Positions 36,261 through 48,787 of a DNA stretch of 64,000 nt are shown here, one piece after another. A program made the position numbers and the translations under genes. This stretch comes from Metopolophium dirhodum (taxonomy: Eukaryota; Arthropoda; Insecta; Hemiptera; Aphididae). The stretch spans positions 121,183,062 to 121,247,061 of the forward strand of contig NC_083560.1 in NCBI RefSeq assembly GCF_019925205.1. Reading direction: 5' to 3'. The notes under the pieces were generated by a model. That model had not been told where the DNA came from, ran no database searches, and worked only from the letters and a program-made list of their open reading frames with translations. Positions within the stretch are counted from its first letter, which is position 1, and each line of letters begins with the position of its first letter.

Positions 36261-38755
36261 TATACTTAGTAATAACCCTCTATATTGTTACTATTATATT
36301 CTTTAATATCTATGGTTAAACCCCCATCCGCCGTATTGTTTTTAAGTGCTCAGATAGTCCCTCTACGACTCTACGTTCCTAGATATTATCCACGATCCCC
36401 CCCCCCCCCCACCATATTGTCCCATTCAACATTTCTGAGAACGCCACCGCTCGTGGGTGTAAAATATATTCTGTATTATTATTATTAGTTTATAATCAAA
36501 TCAAATTCCGGTATCATTTGGTGCTAGATAGGCAACCAAATTAACATATTTTTCAATGCTTATCCAATAATACATTAGAACTATTTTTAAGATTCTGTCT
36601 GTAATCAACATTCGGTGAGTTTAGTTGGGTTGGTATTATTATGAGGTAAAAATAGAAAATTCCTAGTAGTCTTAGAAACAAAAAAAAAGTGGTAATTGTT
36701 AACAATTGGGTCTTAGGTACTACATTTTTTCAGGTTCTACACTAGTTGAGTCCACAATTTTATTATTTTGGGTACCTATTACACTTATTTTTAGTTAGTA
36801 CGGTTATTACTAGTGTACTACACTATACTAACATTCTATTTTTTTCCCATTTTAATAGACTTAGGAGTTAGGACTGTCTCTAATCTATTTAAACCAATAA
36901 GGTGTGGTTAAAAATGTTTTTTATGGTTTTTTTGTTTCTTTTTTAATAAAAGTATAAATTATTAGAATTTTACAAATTATGTTATAATACAAATTTAGGT
37001 CCAATTCCTAGAATTAATGTCGTACACACTTTTACCAACACAAAAAGTGGTTTAAATAGTATTTTATTTTTATTTTTAACATTTTCAAAATGTTCTCTTG
37101 GTATTGTCTCTGTATTTTTATTGTATCATAATTTGTAAAATTTTAATAATTATTATTTTAAATAGCAAAGAAACTTTTAGTCTAAATAGATCATAGACAA
37201 TTCTAAGTCTGATTAAATAGGACTAAAATAATGCAGGACCCAACTTATTACTAGTGTAGTAAGTACCAAAAAAAAAAAAAACCAGGAACCATTAAGTTAG
37301 CAGTTTTTTTACGGGATCTAACTAGGACACAGTTATATAAGTAGTTATAACTCTGTATAGCCACATCTGGTCACCGAAAGTGATCGAGTAAATAATCATG
37401 CTTGGAGACAATTCATTGATAAATTACAGCAATATTTATTTCGTAATTTTTCAGTTTATAGCTATCAAGTTTAATTTTTTTAGATGCTGAGCGGAGCAAG
37501 GAAGCTAGTGGTTTTACAATGGTGTTTATTTTAGTACTATTTTAGTAGGTGTTTAGTACTTTATATTTAAAAAAAAAAAACAGTATTTCACTATTATTAC
37601 GGTTTTGTGGTAGGCATTACTTTAACGCGTTGGTGAAACCCAGTATGTACGCAATACGCATATCTCAATTTGCTATTTAACTATTTAAGTATGACATGTA
37701 ACCACTATCAACGCTGGCTGGATCCGGCTACAACACATTACCGGTAGAGCCCAAAATGTCATACGAATGCCCGAGGCCCGCTGGCCCATAATAATTACAG
37801 GAAGTACGAAACGATATCATGAGCATAATAAAAGCAAATAGGGAAAAGATTATAAAACTGTATTATTATTAAATACCTAATACACTATATGAAATGAGGC
37901 ATTTATTATGTTATTTTATTCCGAGGTACGATGATACACACGTGTCAAATTGTTATGTACGGGAAAGTATATATCGGGCACAACCTGAACGTTGATAATC
38001 TATTATGTATGTGTTTTTCTAACTTATTAATTTTTTTCGTGGAAGTGATGTTGAGAATAGAAAAACAATAACACAGACATTATACTTTTAAATAAAATTG
38101 AAAATTGCCTATACAAAACCCCTTAAAAAGTCTGAGTTCTCTTAACGTTAACACATTATACTATTGTTATGCTCAGTCAAAAAGAATACATCTACAATAA
38201 AACGTAAATATTTATACTTAATCGCCACTCTGTCACCTTATTCATGAAATTCGTATGATTTGCGTACTCTTTATAATACCTATATAAATAATATTATAGA
38301 GTGTATTAGTTATCTGCAGGTTTACTTTTTTATTGACACGGTGGCGGCGCGTGAACAGTTGTCGGATGGGCCATGAGAGATCATGGTACATGGTACATGG
38401 ACGATATCACGTCGTAAGCTTCGTCAATTGTCCATATGAGTTCTTGGTATATACGGGACTAAACAGCGACATAAGACGTAAACTGTCTAGGCAATTATTA
38501 TAATATAATCTCGTCGCCGCCCGTGGTTTTTGGGCTAGCCGTAGCTCGTAACTGATAATTATTTTTGTTTTTTAGCACTTAATTAGTAGTGTTGCACAGT
38601 AGTCGCTCGCGTTGTACATATGATAGAAGACAATTATTTTAGCTGGCCCACACTATTATTTTTGAAAATTCAAAAATTATTGTTATTTTAACATAATTAT
38701 GTTTCGGGCTGGTTACAGATATTTTTAATTTCTAACCATTTTTTTTCTACAACTA
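36261..38755. other. Intergenic, mostly AT-rich, no gene
   Basis: A poly-C run at about 36,397-36,410 is followed by ordinary sequence. GATGCTGAGCGGAGCAAGGA at 37,484 is a stray copy of the GATTCTGAG motif. A GC-richer patch at 38,335-38,560 has no long open frame. Inverted short pieces near 36,740 and 37,250 (CTACACTAGT and ACTAGTGTAG) are too short to call. Confidence 0.4.
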
Positions 38756-39268
38756 GCAGACCCCATGCTCTTCGTTGCCTGCTCGAAATACCAATTCTAT
38801 AATGATTCAAAATTTGTGTTCAGTCCGTCATTTAATACTCAGCATATCAGTTTTTCAAAACTTCCGGTGACAAATTCCCGTGGATTTACCCATTTTAATT
38901 ACCCATTTTTAGCTTTGTATAGGTGTAAGAATTTTTTTAATTGGAACCTAATAAACAATTGCTAATTTACTTCTTCTTCATAATAATATAAATAAAATAA
39001 TAAATAAATGTAATATAATAATCAATCATAATAACTTTTTTATTTGTTGTAGCCAATAGAAACCCTATAATAAACAAAAAAATTATTATTATTTGTCCAT
39101 GTTCTATAAAAAATGATTAAATTTTCATTAAAAAAAAATTAAGGGCCTATAGATCCATGGGACAGTGTTCCTTCTAATGGTGAACTAATTTTTAAAATCG
39201 GTTAAGTAGTTCCAGAGATTACCCCTAACAAACGAACAGTTTTTCTTCTATATATATTAGTATAGATT
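38756..39268 (+). repeat. Insect-type dispersed repeat ending TATATTAGTATAGAT
   Basis: Begins CTAGCAGACCCCATGCTCTT and ends AAATCGGTTAAGTAGTTCC then TATATATTAGTATAGATTAG. This pairing of a start with GACCC and an end with a QUERY-like CGGTTNAGTAG then TTAGTATAGAT is, from memory, a common pattern of dispersed repeats in insects. Class is uncertain. The open frame at 38,765-38,965 lies inside and is not supported. Confidence 0.5.
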
Positions 39269-39494
39269 AGTGGTTACTTATTAATATATTTTAATTATTA
39301 TTTATTAATTTTGATTCATAAATTCTCTTCGAAGTTGAAAATATCTAGTAGCGCTACACTTATGTCACATGACAACCACTTATCAAAAAATTGATCTTTA
39401 TAAAATTATGGTGCAAAATATAAAATTTCAAATGAATTAATTCATATACATCTGCTTATAGCACTGTTTGTATAATTTATAAAGGTAGTATTTA

Positions 39495-39960
39495 TATAAT
39501 TGTATTTGTGTGTCGTCGTGTCGATGATATTAATATGTTGGTGGTTATTTGCGACTAATTCTTCTCAGAGTGTTTAACTTACGATTTTTAACCACGGTTT
39601 GCGATACTGACGATGTATGGGGTCCTGGTATGTATCGAGACTTAAGTATAATACGGGGCACGAAACAACATTACCGTTTCGAGCATACAAACCGATTTTG
39701 ACCGGTGCAGTCGGCATGCCGAGGAATGCAAGCAATCGGACGAGCAGGGATGCATGGGGTCCTGGTATGTATTGAGACTAAAGTATAATACGGGGCATGA
39801 AAGACCATTTCGAGCATGCAAACCGATTTCGACCGGCACCGAACAGCAGCGCTGTTCGGAATAGGACGGGTTTTTGTCAGACGACTGTAATCCTCTCGCG
39901 TGGGCCGGAGTATAATATTATATTAACGAGTAGGTAATAACGTAAAGCGAAGTTACAGAG
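39495..39960 (+). repeat. GC-rich dispersed repeat with internal duplication (copy 2)
   Basis: Colinear with 30,630-31,150 through GTCGTCGTGTCGAT, the doubled GGGGTCCTGGTATGTAT blocks, CGAACAGCAGCGCTGT and TCGCGTGGGCCG. Here the two internal units resemble one another more closely than in copy 1, which has lost part of the first. A small insertion before AACGTAAAGCGAAGTTACAG separates its 3' end. Confidence 0.75.
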
Positions 39961-40497
39961 CGCGTCTATTTAATAATAATGGGCAATATTTAGGCAATAA
40001 AATATAATATAATATAATATAATCTCTATTTGTCATCTTCATTTATTTTTTGTGGAATCTTATATAATTTTTTATAATATTTTGGTTCTAATTACTTTAA
40101 TATTATTACTTACTTTAAAACTATACCCAACATAAAATGATAATCTATCATTATTACCAAATATTGCCATACTAATGAGATAGTATTATTGCGGTAATGG
40201 AACCGATATATAAATAATGTTATTTTAAATCTAATATCCTATCTGCATTTGAGGTGGAACTTGGTTTGGTTTTTTTTAATACTTAAAAATAATTTAAAAC
40301 TTAAGACTAATGTGGTAATAATATCATAGTATAAATATGATTATTTATTTTGTGTGTCATAAACTATTGTCAAAATTTAAGTTACTTAAGATCGAAATGG
40401 TGTGGTACATCTGTACTTACCACACTAAATGTTAGTCCACTACTCCGTGGGTCTAAACTATAAATACTTAAAACTTATACACATATCCTACTAGTCC

Positions 40498-40597
40498 GGT
40501 ATTGGATTTTAATAAATTGAAGTACTCCGAATGACATATTGCTTAGGAATGTGAATTTAAATAACATGTACTTGTATATAAAACGATCACGAATATT
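40498..40597 (+). repeat. Near-identical direct repeat, left copy
   Basis: About 100 bases starting GGTATTGGATTTTAATAAAT match 41,575-41,674 with about three differences. The pair is spaced 1,077 bases apart in the same orientation. Confidence 0.8.
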
Positions 40598-41394
40598 TTC
40601 ATAAGCATATTATGTGTTTTCTGAAATAATAAGTATCTTACATGTTAAATGTATGACTCCATATTGTAGGTATATTTAATATAATACAATGGTCGTGTGC
40701 ATTGTGATTCTTGAATACTGTACCTATTTTCCCATAATTTTTCATTTTATAATCCATAGTAGATATTATAATTCTGGGACCGTTATGTTTGTAAACGTAA
40801 AATACGGTAATTTCATTTTGCATTTCTTAAACTTTTATTTTACATTTAAATAAAAAATAGTTTTCAAAAAAAAGTATAATTTAAGTTGAATTAATAACTG
40901 GATTTTTGCAAAACTTCTTGGTGGGGTTCATTTTAATAATTATAGTATATAAAGTGGCTTAGTCCCTCTAAATCTCACTTAATTGTGCCTAAGTGGGTAG
41001 AACATTTTTGAATAGTCAAGTTTTGGCTATAGATCACTTCGAAAAATGATCTACCTACGACTAAAGTCTAAAATTAGCAATAACTAATTATACATCTAAC
41101 TGTATTTACATTTATTTTATCTTATAACTCAGCTATTGAATTGAATCGATTATCTTCAATACGAAAATACTAGGTACAATATTTTTTTATTTTCATATTA
41201 TATTATATTTTACATGATATATTTTTTTGTTTTTAAAAATATTAAACTTGACCTAGTGCATCTGATGGATATGCTCAAGCTCGAGACGTGCGATGGATCA
41301 GAAAAAAAGGAAATATTGTTGCTTAAAAAAAAGTAATAATAACCAATAACCCTATCGTATTATGTAACCTACGTATTGAGTAAATTTGCTTAGA

Positions 41395-41480
41395 TGGCTA
41401 TTGTCTACTAACTATAGTCGTGCTAATTGCTTACACTAAAAAATGCATGAAGGTCTTTTTACCTTTTTAAAAACTGGAAA
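41395..41480 (-). pseudogene. Degraded gypsy-type pol fragment
   Basis: Aligns by eye to the 31,488-31,625 relic: the complement contains the segment for the KKL-K-DLH region followed by the -N-Y-like end, with shifts. Too short to annotate further. Confidence 0.4.
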
Positions 41481-41574
41481 AGTAATGAAACCTTTATGCA
41501 TTATAATGATCTCTTTTAAAATTGTATAGCTTGTGAGACTACACATTCATACATGTGCTGAATATGTGATATTT

Positions 41575-41674
41575 GGTATTGGATTTTAATAAATTGAAGT
41601 ACTCCGAATGACATATTGCTTAGGAATGTGAATTTAAATAATATGTACTTGTATATAAAATGATAACGAATATT
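41575..41674 (+). repeat. Near-identical direct repeat, right copy
   Basis: Partner of 40,498-40,597. Just past it lies CTTGGATGGCTATTG, which also precedes the pol fragment at 41,395 (CTTAGATGGCTATTG), so a larger piece was duplicated locally. Confidence 0.8.
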
Positions 41675-41689
41675 ATTATAATACGCTTG

Positions 41690-41800
41690 GATGGCTATTG
41701 TATATAGGTAAATTATTGTCTACTAACTATAGTTGTACCAATTGTACACACCAAAAATTCTATGAAGGTCTTAACCATTGTAAGAACCGGAAAATTAGCA
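41690..41800 (-). pseudogene. Second degraded gypsy-type pol fragment nearby
   Basis: The complement of TTGTACCAATTGTACACACC and TCTATGAAGGTCTTAACC parallels the pol relic at 31,488, with frameshifts. The + strand open frame at 41,698-41,913 is its shadow. Confidence 0.4.
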
Positions 41801-44140
41801 ACACAGACCAATTTTTAAGATTTTTAACGAATGGTAACATTATCGCCTTGAGAAATTGTTCATTGGTTTCAGTGGTTCTACGTGCATTTCGATTTTTGGA
41901 GCCTCAACGGTAGGGGCAAAAAATCAGTATTATTTTACATATCAGTTGTGTAACCAGATCTGTATCTTTAATCGTGCTACAAAGTTTTTGTGGTGGTTCC
42001 ACTAGGCTTATACTATGAAGCCTAGAATAAAGAGACTAAACTCGTACAGCTGCCTACATGAAAAAACGTCCCGTATTGGGACGAGTCACATGATTAAACT
42101 GTGTTAGGGGGTGTCAGGCACAGTAACTAGAGTTGCTACTTTAATCAGTATAGATGGTGTAGTAAAGGCGTACCTAATCCGTTAACATTAACACTATATT
42201 ATCTAGTTATTTTATTCCTATTTATCTGTGATCACAGTAAGTGTGAATTTGGATTATATACCATACATGTCTTCTTGAACGATCGTTTAACGTTTTTTAC
42301 CAATATGTATCGTTAGTCATTGGTTGTTAGTTGTTACACTCAAATTCGTTTCTTAAGAGTGTTAAATGTTTATGAAATATACACATATACAAATACATAA
42401 TCGTACAAGCTACAACATTTAAAAAAAAGCCTAGGTTTAAAATAAAACATGAATAATCCCTATGGCCTATATTAAGGCCTTGAAGGATTATATATCGTGT
42501 AGATGGCAGAAGAAAATAGAAAAAAGAGACAAGAATTGCTGTCAATTGAATGCTGTTGCTGGACAGTCAGACAGAGTAAATATAATCACCTCTAATACCA
42601 GTACTGAAAAGAAAACTCAGTAAAAATGCATTCAAGTGCACATCTGTATAACACCAAATTATGTAATAATACTTTATAGTGAACAGTTATTGTGTTTTAA
42701 CTTTCAATCATTTCTGTCTATAATTTCTGCTTATCTTTAAAAGTTATATACAAATCACTAGTTAGAAAAAGTAAAAATACATGCTTCAATTTAGAGGTTT
42801 CATTACACTATGAAAGAAAATGTTAATATCTTATAATAAATTATATTGTTTAAATAAATATATAATTATTGAATAAATATCACTATTATTATATTTTAAT
42901 AGAGCATATTTATAAATATTTATAAAATAAATAAATAAAGTCAGTTTATCAATATCAGTATTTGTAACATTTGTTGAGGACAGGTGTACACAACAGGTAT
43001 TTAGGAAATGTGTTTCTTGTACAAAAACCTAATAAGGAGTAATAACTATACATTTATTATTGCATTTACAATTTACATTATATCATAATAAATTATTAAA
43101 CTCAAGTATTATGTGATAATAGTATAGTAAATGGAAAATGTAATTTTATGGATAAGTAAATTTAATTAATATATTTGTGTATGTAATAAATAATACAATA
43201 TATATATATAAAATATATTAAATCTTCACACACAATAATAATAAATTAATATTACCAGTTAACTTTTTTTTTAGCCATAAATAAATACTATTTCTGAGTA
43301 CAAATTATCTTATATAAAACAAAAAAAAATAGTATTCAAAAATAAGAATACCAACAAACAAATTACTTTTAAAATAAAATTTTGATTTTACAAAGTTAAA
43401 CTGTCAATGTTATATCTTTTTGAGGTACATCTACTTAATGCATTGGTCCAAATTAACAAATAAAAATACAGTTAACCTATTACAGGTGTCTGAGGAGGTG
43501 TCTGTATGTCCACTTTATAATCACAAATCCAATAAACGATATTACGATAACATACAAGATTGTTACCAAAAACTACCTAGTTTAACAAGGAAGCATAAAT
43601 AGAGTCCTAATATTGATAACTTATCATCACAACATTAAAAAAAATAATAATAATATAATAATAAAAAGATATTTTACAATCAGATTTATTGTATTTTGTT
43701 TTGGTTTACAAATAAAATAGTTAACTAGAAGAAAAATTTGATTATTGCTAATTGTATTGCTAAACAATATATAGTTTTATATAATACATTTATATAAATA
43801 CTAAAAATCATTCTATTTAAAAAAAAAAAAATATTTTAAATTTTAAAATGGTAGATAATACTGTAAAATGACTAGCAGACAGTGTTACTAAATAGAATAA
43901 TAATTACTAATAGTTTTTATAATTCCGCACTAAGGGAAAATCAAATAATATTTTAAAGCTGAAGTTAATTTTTAGTGAACTAAAATAATGAAGAAAAACA
44001 TGTTCAACAAAAATGATATGTTGAGATTATTATTTTCGAGTTTAAATAAAATAAAAATATAATAAAGATACTGATAGTTAACAATTTGTTGACACAATGG
44101 AATGTCGGATAGAGCTTTTTGGATCTGGTTCACCATCACA
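41801..44140. other. AT-rich stretch, no gene
   Basis: A 6-bp-stem hairpin CGTCCCGTATTGGGACG lies at 42,068. Otherwise nothing recognisable; open frames here are short and of random composition. Confidence 0.45.
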
Positions 44141-45798
44141 TATCTTCACCTAAGAACCATCATGGCCAATCTCAAAAAATTCAAAAATACGTTTTATATA
44201 TCAATAGATTCGTATTTTCGAGACGCGTGAGACCAAGTGATTAGTTTTGATGTTTGTCCGATAGGTTCGCTGTGAAAATTCAAAATGTCATCATGGCCTA
44301 TCTAAAATCGTTTGTTATCAGTGGTATCATGGCCAATCTCAAAATATCGCAAAATAATAATAGAACACAGCCGTCGCCCGTCAGCGGCCAACAAATCGAT
44401 GAATTTATAATTATTGTTATTATGATTATTGCTGATTAATTATTATTATCATATTATGATAATATCCCTTCAACACGTTATCAATGCTGTGTTAGTAAAG
44501 TATTTTAATGATGCTTAATTAATAGTGAAGTTTTATTAAGTTTAAAATATCAAGTTTATTAAATAATTAAGTTATTTATTAAAAGATTTTTCATTACTTC
44601 TCAGTGACCCAGTTGTTACTGACTTGAAATGGTTGCAGTACAATTTATTCCTCTGGCCAAATAAAGTATGCTCTGGAGTTTTTTACCGAACTGCAACCTC
44701 TTCCAATTAGGCCCAAGACTAATATTAGAACAGGAAAAATTACGTCCCCTCCTCTCAACAGTGGCCCAATAAAAATACCTAAAGACAAGTGGAAAGATTT
44801 GCAAGATATAAAACCAGTGGTTCCACATGATTGTCACAATTATTATGAACTTCTTCCCCACGCAGATATCTCCTACAGACAAAATAAGAGGGCTGAAAAA
44901 GAAAAAGCTAACAAAGCTACAAAATTGGGCCAATAATTGTTATTGGCTAGCTTTTATTTTGATGTGTTTAATACGAAAGTTATAAATTTTAAGTTAAAAG
45001 TTTTAAAAATTGTATCTTTAAGTTTAAAAAAAATAAATTTTATTTTAAGAACACAAAATTGTAATATTATAATAATACCTATGTCTTACAAAGAGAGTAA
45101 GAGACTTAAATATTATTTTGTTATCTTACCTATTGTTCATGAATTTTAAAATAAAACCATGATAATAGTAATAGTAGTATTTTATAACTTTTTAATTTTA
45201 TGTTGTTGTTTAATTGTCATGTTATTTAATTTTTTTTATACTTTAATAAAAATATACGGTTATTATGTATTTTAGGTATTATGTTATCTTGCCCCATAGA
45301 CATTTTCATCTTACCCTGACCTTAAAGTAAGATGGTACATTTTTGGATTTTTAAAAACAGTGATGAGTAAAAATATTTTTAAGTTTTTAATATTATTACT
45401 ATTTATTTAAAAGGTAAATACTTCAACACGAATATGTAAAAATCCCTTTCAAAAACTCGTTCATACTACGTGGAAGAGGCTAAGGGATTTATCTTGCCCC
45501 GGTCTCCCCTAATGTATAATTTTTATGTTTAAGGAAATGATTTCATTTTTATTTTATTCTAATCATGGCCTATCTAAAATATAAATATTACGATATCAAG
45601 GCCAATCTCGTGAAATTTTAGTAAAAATAAATATCTGGAAATAATATTTTTTCAGAAAGATTAAGTACATGTATTAGAGTCATTTAATGTCAAGAGGTAT
45701 ACCAACATTCAAAATTCCTAACAAAAAAACAGTTTTTTGTTCACCCTGAAAAGTTGGGAAAACTGAGAATGGCCATGATGGTTCTAAGGTGACGATAT
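44141..45798. mobile_element. Old TIR DNA transposon with transposase remnant, probably nested
   Basis: Left TATCTTCACCTAAGAACCAT and the complement of the right end, ATATCGTCACCTTAGAACCA, are inverted copies that continue through CATGGCCA. Variants of ATCATGGCCAATCTC recur at about 44,288, 44,326, 45,562 and 45,596, like subterminal binding repeats. TTATCTTGCCCCGGTCTCCC at 45,491 looks like the end of a different element, so another transposon seems to have inserted here. Confidence 0.6.
44625..44936 (+). pseudogene. C-terminal remnant of a transposase-like protein
   Basis: About 103 open codons ending at TAA 44,934-44,936. Visible parts include IKYALEFFTELQPLPIRPKT, then IPKDKWKDLQDIKPVVPHDC and HNYYELLPHAD, followed by a basic Lys/Ala/Asn tail. 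The PKDKW...DLQ...P-DCH-Y pattern resembles tails of insect DDE-type transposon proteins, but I cannot name the family. There is no N-terminal or catalytic part. The opposite-strand frame at 44,616-44,933 is a shadow. Confidence 0.45.
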
Positions 45799-46224
45799 AT
45801 ATTTAACTGAAAAAGTTAATGATTATAAATTAGTATAAAATATTTAAAAAAAAGTATGTGATTATTTTTGTGTATAAAATATCAGTGTCAATGACAACTT
45901 TCAGTAATAGAAAAAAAAGAAATTTAACTAATAGTTATAGTTATATTTTAGTATAACTCACACATGTACCTACAACTGTCATTATTATATTATTGAAAAT
46001 TGGAATTTTATTCCGTTAATAAAATATTATTATTATTATTATAGGTACTTACAATCTAATATGTATACATGTAAGATAAAGTATAAAGATCTTAGTAAAA
46101 AAAAAAGAATTTCACAATATTGTAAATCAATATTAATTCTGACTGTTACATTAATTAATATAAATGTATCATAGGTATTAAAACGTTTAATGAGATAATG
46201 TACTCAACGTCGATATAATATATA
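45799..46224. other. AT-rich stretch, nothing recognised
   Basis: No coding region or TIR pair found. Confidence 0.4.
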
Positions 46225-47100
46225 TCAGGTAAATAGAATAATTAATATTGGAAATTTACTAGCAACAAAACGTCTTTTGATTAATGACACTCTATAACCA
46301 CTACTTGCTAGCTCAAATTCTAGTCCCGATAATGTAGTAACCTCAACATTTAATTGAGTAACTATAGTTGATAATGGGCATGAGCAGTCAACCTCAAATC
46401 TTGTTTTTAGTGAACCGGAACCTTGATTTTCAGAATATTTAAAGAGTTCCTCAAACCTTCAACGTACTGTTTTTGTATCTGATTCCCTATGTTTAAATCA
46501 ATCTATAAAATTATTGGCTCATTAAAATTGTGTTAGATCGAAATTACCATAGGGCAGTTGGCTTGGACTGCATATTATGTAGGTAAGGCTGAATTCAAAT
46601 TAGCAAAAACAGTAATATTCAGTTAAGGTGAATGAACATTTATGGAGTGATTAGTAAACTTGTAGCCAATTTTAAGATCCGTATAAGTATTAGAACATGA
46701 AACTAATTGGTACGGACATGAAGCTGCTGCAGTATTGCGCAAATTTACCTAAACCATACAATAAAAAATTATAAAATATTTGATTAATTATCATGACATT
46801 AATATAATTAATTTGACATTTAAGAATATCAACATGGCTCAAATTGTTTAAGTAATAACGAAGTTAGAGCAGGCATGTTGAACTCATAAACAGTTGAACC
46901 AGTAGATTTTATTTTTATATTAATAGTCACAATTTTTCCTTACGTTAAGACTAATTGTTTGTTCGGAAGAATATTTTCCACCCGTGTAGTGTTCTTCAAT
47001 CGAAACTTTAATTTTGCTGGATTCGGATTATTTGCTAAAATATTTGCCATACCTGCAGGAAAAATATCATCATTATCTCCAAACATTTTTACTTGACACC
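46225..47100 (-). pseudogene. Decayed multi-exon gene of unknown family
   Basis: Three minus-strand blocks read as protein. The first starts after TTTTAG at 47,100: CQVKMFGDNDDIFPAG, then NPNPAKLKFRLKNTTRVENI, meets an in-frame TAA at 46,942-46,940, and continues in the same frame (KIVTINIKIKSTGSTVYEFN) to 46,829. The second starts after GGTTTAG at 46,748 (VNLRNTAAASCPYQLVSC) and stops at a TAA after about 42 codons. The third, 46,440-46,225, includes LEFELASSGYRVSLIKRRF. The blocks share a style (beta-rich, Asn/Thr/Ser) that suggests one protein. I do not recognise it. The stops and poor splice sites between blocks point to a pseudogene, though the TAA may be skipped if a GTAAGG donor at 46,943 is used. 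Confidence 0.45.
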
Positions 47101-48036
47101 TAAAATAACATTTTAATAGTTATCTGACTGACACATCTTAAAAAACATGGTATTATTTTAAAAACACGATGTACCCAAACATTGTAATCATTTTTGGTGA
47201 CGACTGAAAAAAATTGTACCTAAGAGTGTGCCTAATCGTTCTACCAATTTCTTACAAAAATATTGTTTTGTGCCTAAATGTGTTACAGCCATTATTTTTT
47301 ACAAATAATCAGTATAAAATTTTTGAAAATTTCCATAGAAGTGCTCTATTTAATTTGTTTGGCATTGACAACATTTTTGGGGGTTCATCAGATAATTTTA
47401 CACTTGCTGGTTCTTTCTTCTGGCTTTATCTCCACTCTCCTGTTCCATAACCATGGCTACGCCACATCTCTATACGTTGGTATATGTAGCTTGTAATAAA
47501 CAAACTTGATAATTAAAAAAAAATTAGTGATATCACAATAAAAACCCTCCACAATGTTCAGATGTCATGACTAAAACAAATATATTTTAGCATTATACAG
47601 TTGTGATATCCTACCAAAAATATTAGATACTCAATTTTGAACATGCTCGACAAGAGGGTTCTGCAAGAGGCTGAAGAATCCTTTAGTGTTCTATAAGTCA
47701 GCAGAGAACAATTTGTCCATCAAGGAGGATGAAGAGCAACTAGTTGAGAGGCAGATTGGATAAAGGTAACGTAACCTATTGTTGTTTTTTTATTTTTCAT
47801 CATGTAGGCTCAGGCCATCATGGAGTATTATGTATGTATATTTGTTGTTGGATGATTTTGCATAATTTGCATGGCACAAGATAGAAAGAAGTGGAAGAGC
47901 GTGTGGGAAGCAGTGATGATCCTAAATAGACTGTTAAAACTTATAAGCATTTAGGTTAAAATTTTAAAGTAAATCTTAGTAAAATGTTTAATATCAATCA
48001 CATTAATACTATTTAAATAATTATATAATTACCTAC

Positions 48037-48158
48037 CTCACGCCGTGAAGAAGGACGAGGAATAGAAATAGAACACATTGGTGGAGTTGTTGATGGAGAT
48101 CCCTGTTTTGGAGTAGAATGTTGAGCATCTCCAACATCGAAAAACAAGTTGCCTAAAT
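48037..48158 (-). CDS. Exon-like segment, possibly of the same unknown gene
   Basis: Lies between an acceptor (TTGTTCAG) and a GTAGGT donor; 122 bases stay open in one frame reading LGNLFFDVGDAQHSTPKQGS, then PRPSSRRE. Ser/Pro/Thr-rich linker-like composition. It is upstream, in the minus-strand sense, of the decayed blocks at 46,225-47,100. A further coding-like stretch between them (about 47,440-47,320, EPASVKLSDEPPKMLSMPNK) lacks clear borders. Confidence 0.35.
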
Positions 48159-48787
48159 CTGAACAATTTTAAATTTTATTACAATATACTTTTTTTTTAT
48201 CATTTTAGTTATTTTAATTTATAATTATAATTGTAAGTAAAATTTGATATATATTTTTTTTCTAGTTAGTTACCTTTAGAGTGTGTGTTCCTAATTTGGG
48301 AATGAGGTCCAAACATAATAATCAATGATTCAAGATATTTAAAATTTAGATTTTAACTATAATTAGATGGTAGGTTAATGAAGATGAGAAACACTTTTTT
48401 TCTTAAACTCAAACAGCGAGTAATTCAACAATACATTCACCAATATAAACAGCCAATTACCCTGCAAACTCTATTTCCTAAATCTTTGCAGTCGAGTTAA
48501 AACAGATAATTTCATTATCTGTAAAAGAAAAACATCTGGTATTAATATAGTACAATAATCAAAAATAATAAATGAAACCATATAATAAATATACAGTTGA
48601 CAACATTTTTTTAAGAAAGAGATGTCCTTAGGCAAAATATAGTTTTTGAAAAATATAAATCCTAAATTATTTACCAAGGATTCTCAGAAACCATTATCCA
48701 ATTTGATTTTGTTTTCCAAAGTGTATAAATCTTCATATTTTTCAATGGAAAACATGGATGGATGGATATTTGTTAACATTCGGGAGG
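48159..48787. other. Intergenic or intronic, nothing recognised
   Basis: AT-rich with one chance minus-strand frame. Its last 8 bases (TCGGGAGG, 48,780-48,787) are the left target duplication of the hAT element. Confidence 0.45.

Noticed and set aside
36397..36412. Poly-C run as a structural or regulatory signal
   Set aside because: A simple mononucleotide run; no G4 or i-motif pattern with several runs.
47214..47496. Two overlapping + strand frames as genes
   Set aside because: Composition is random on the + strand; if anything is coding here it is on the minus strand.
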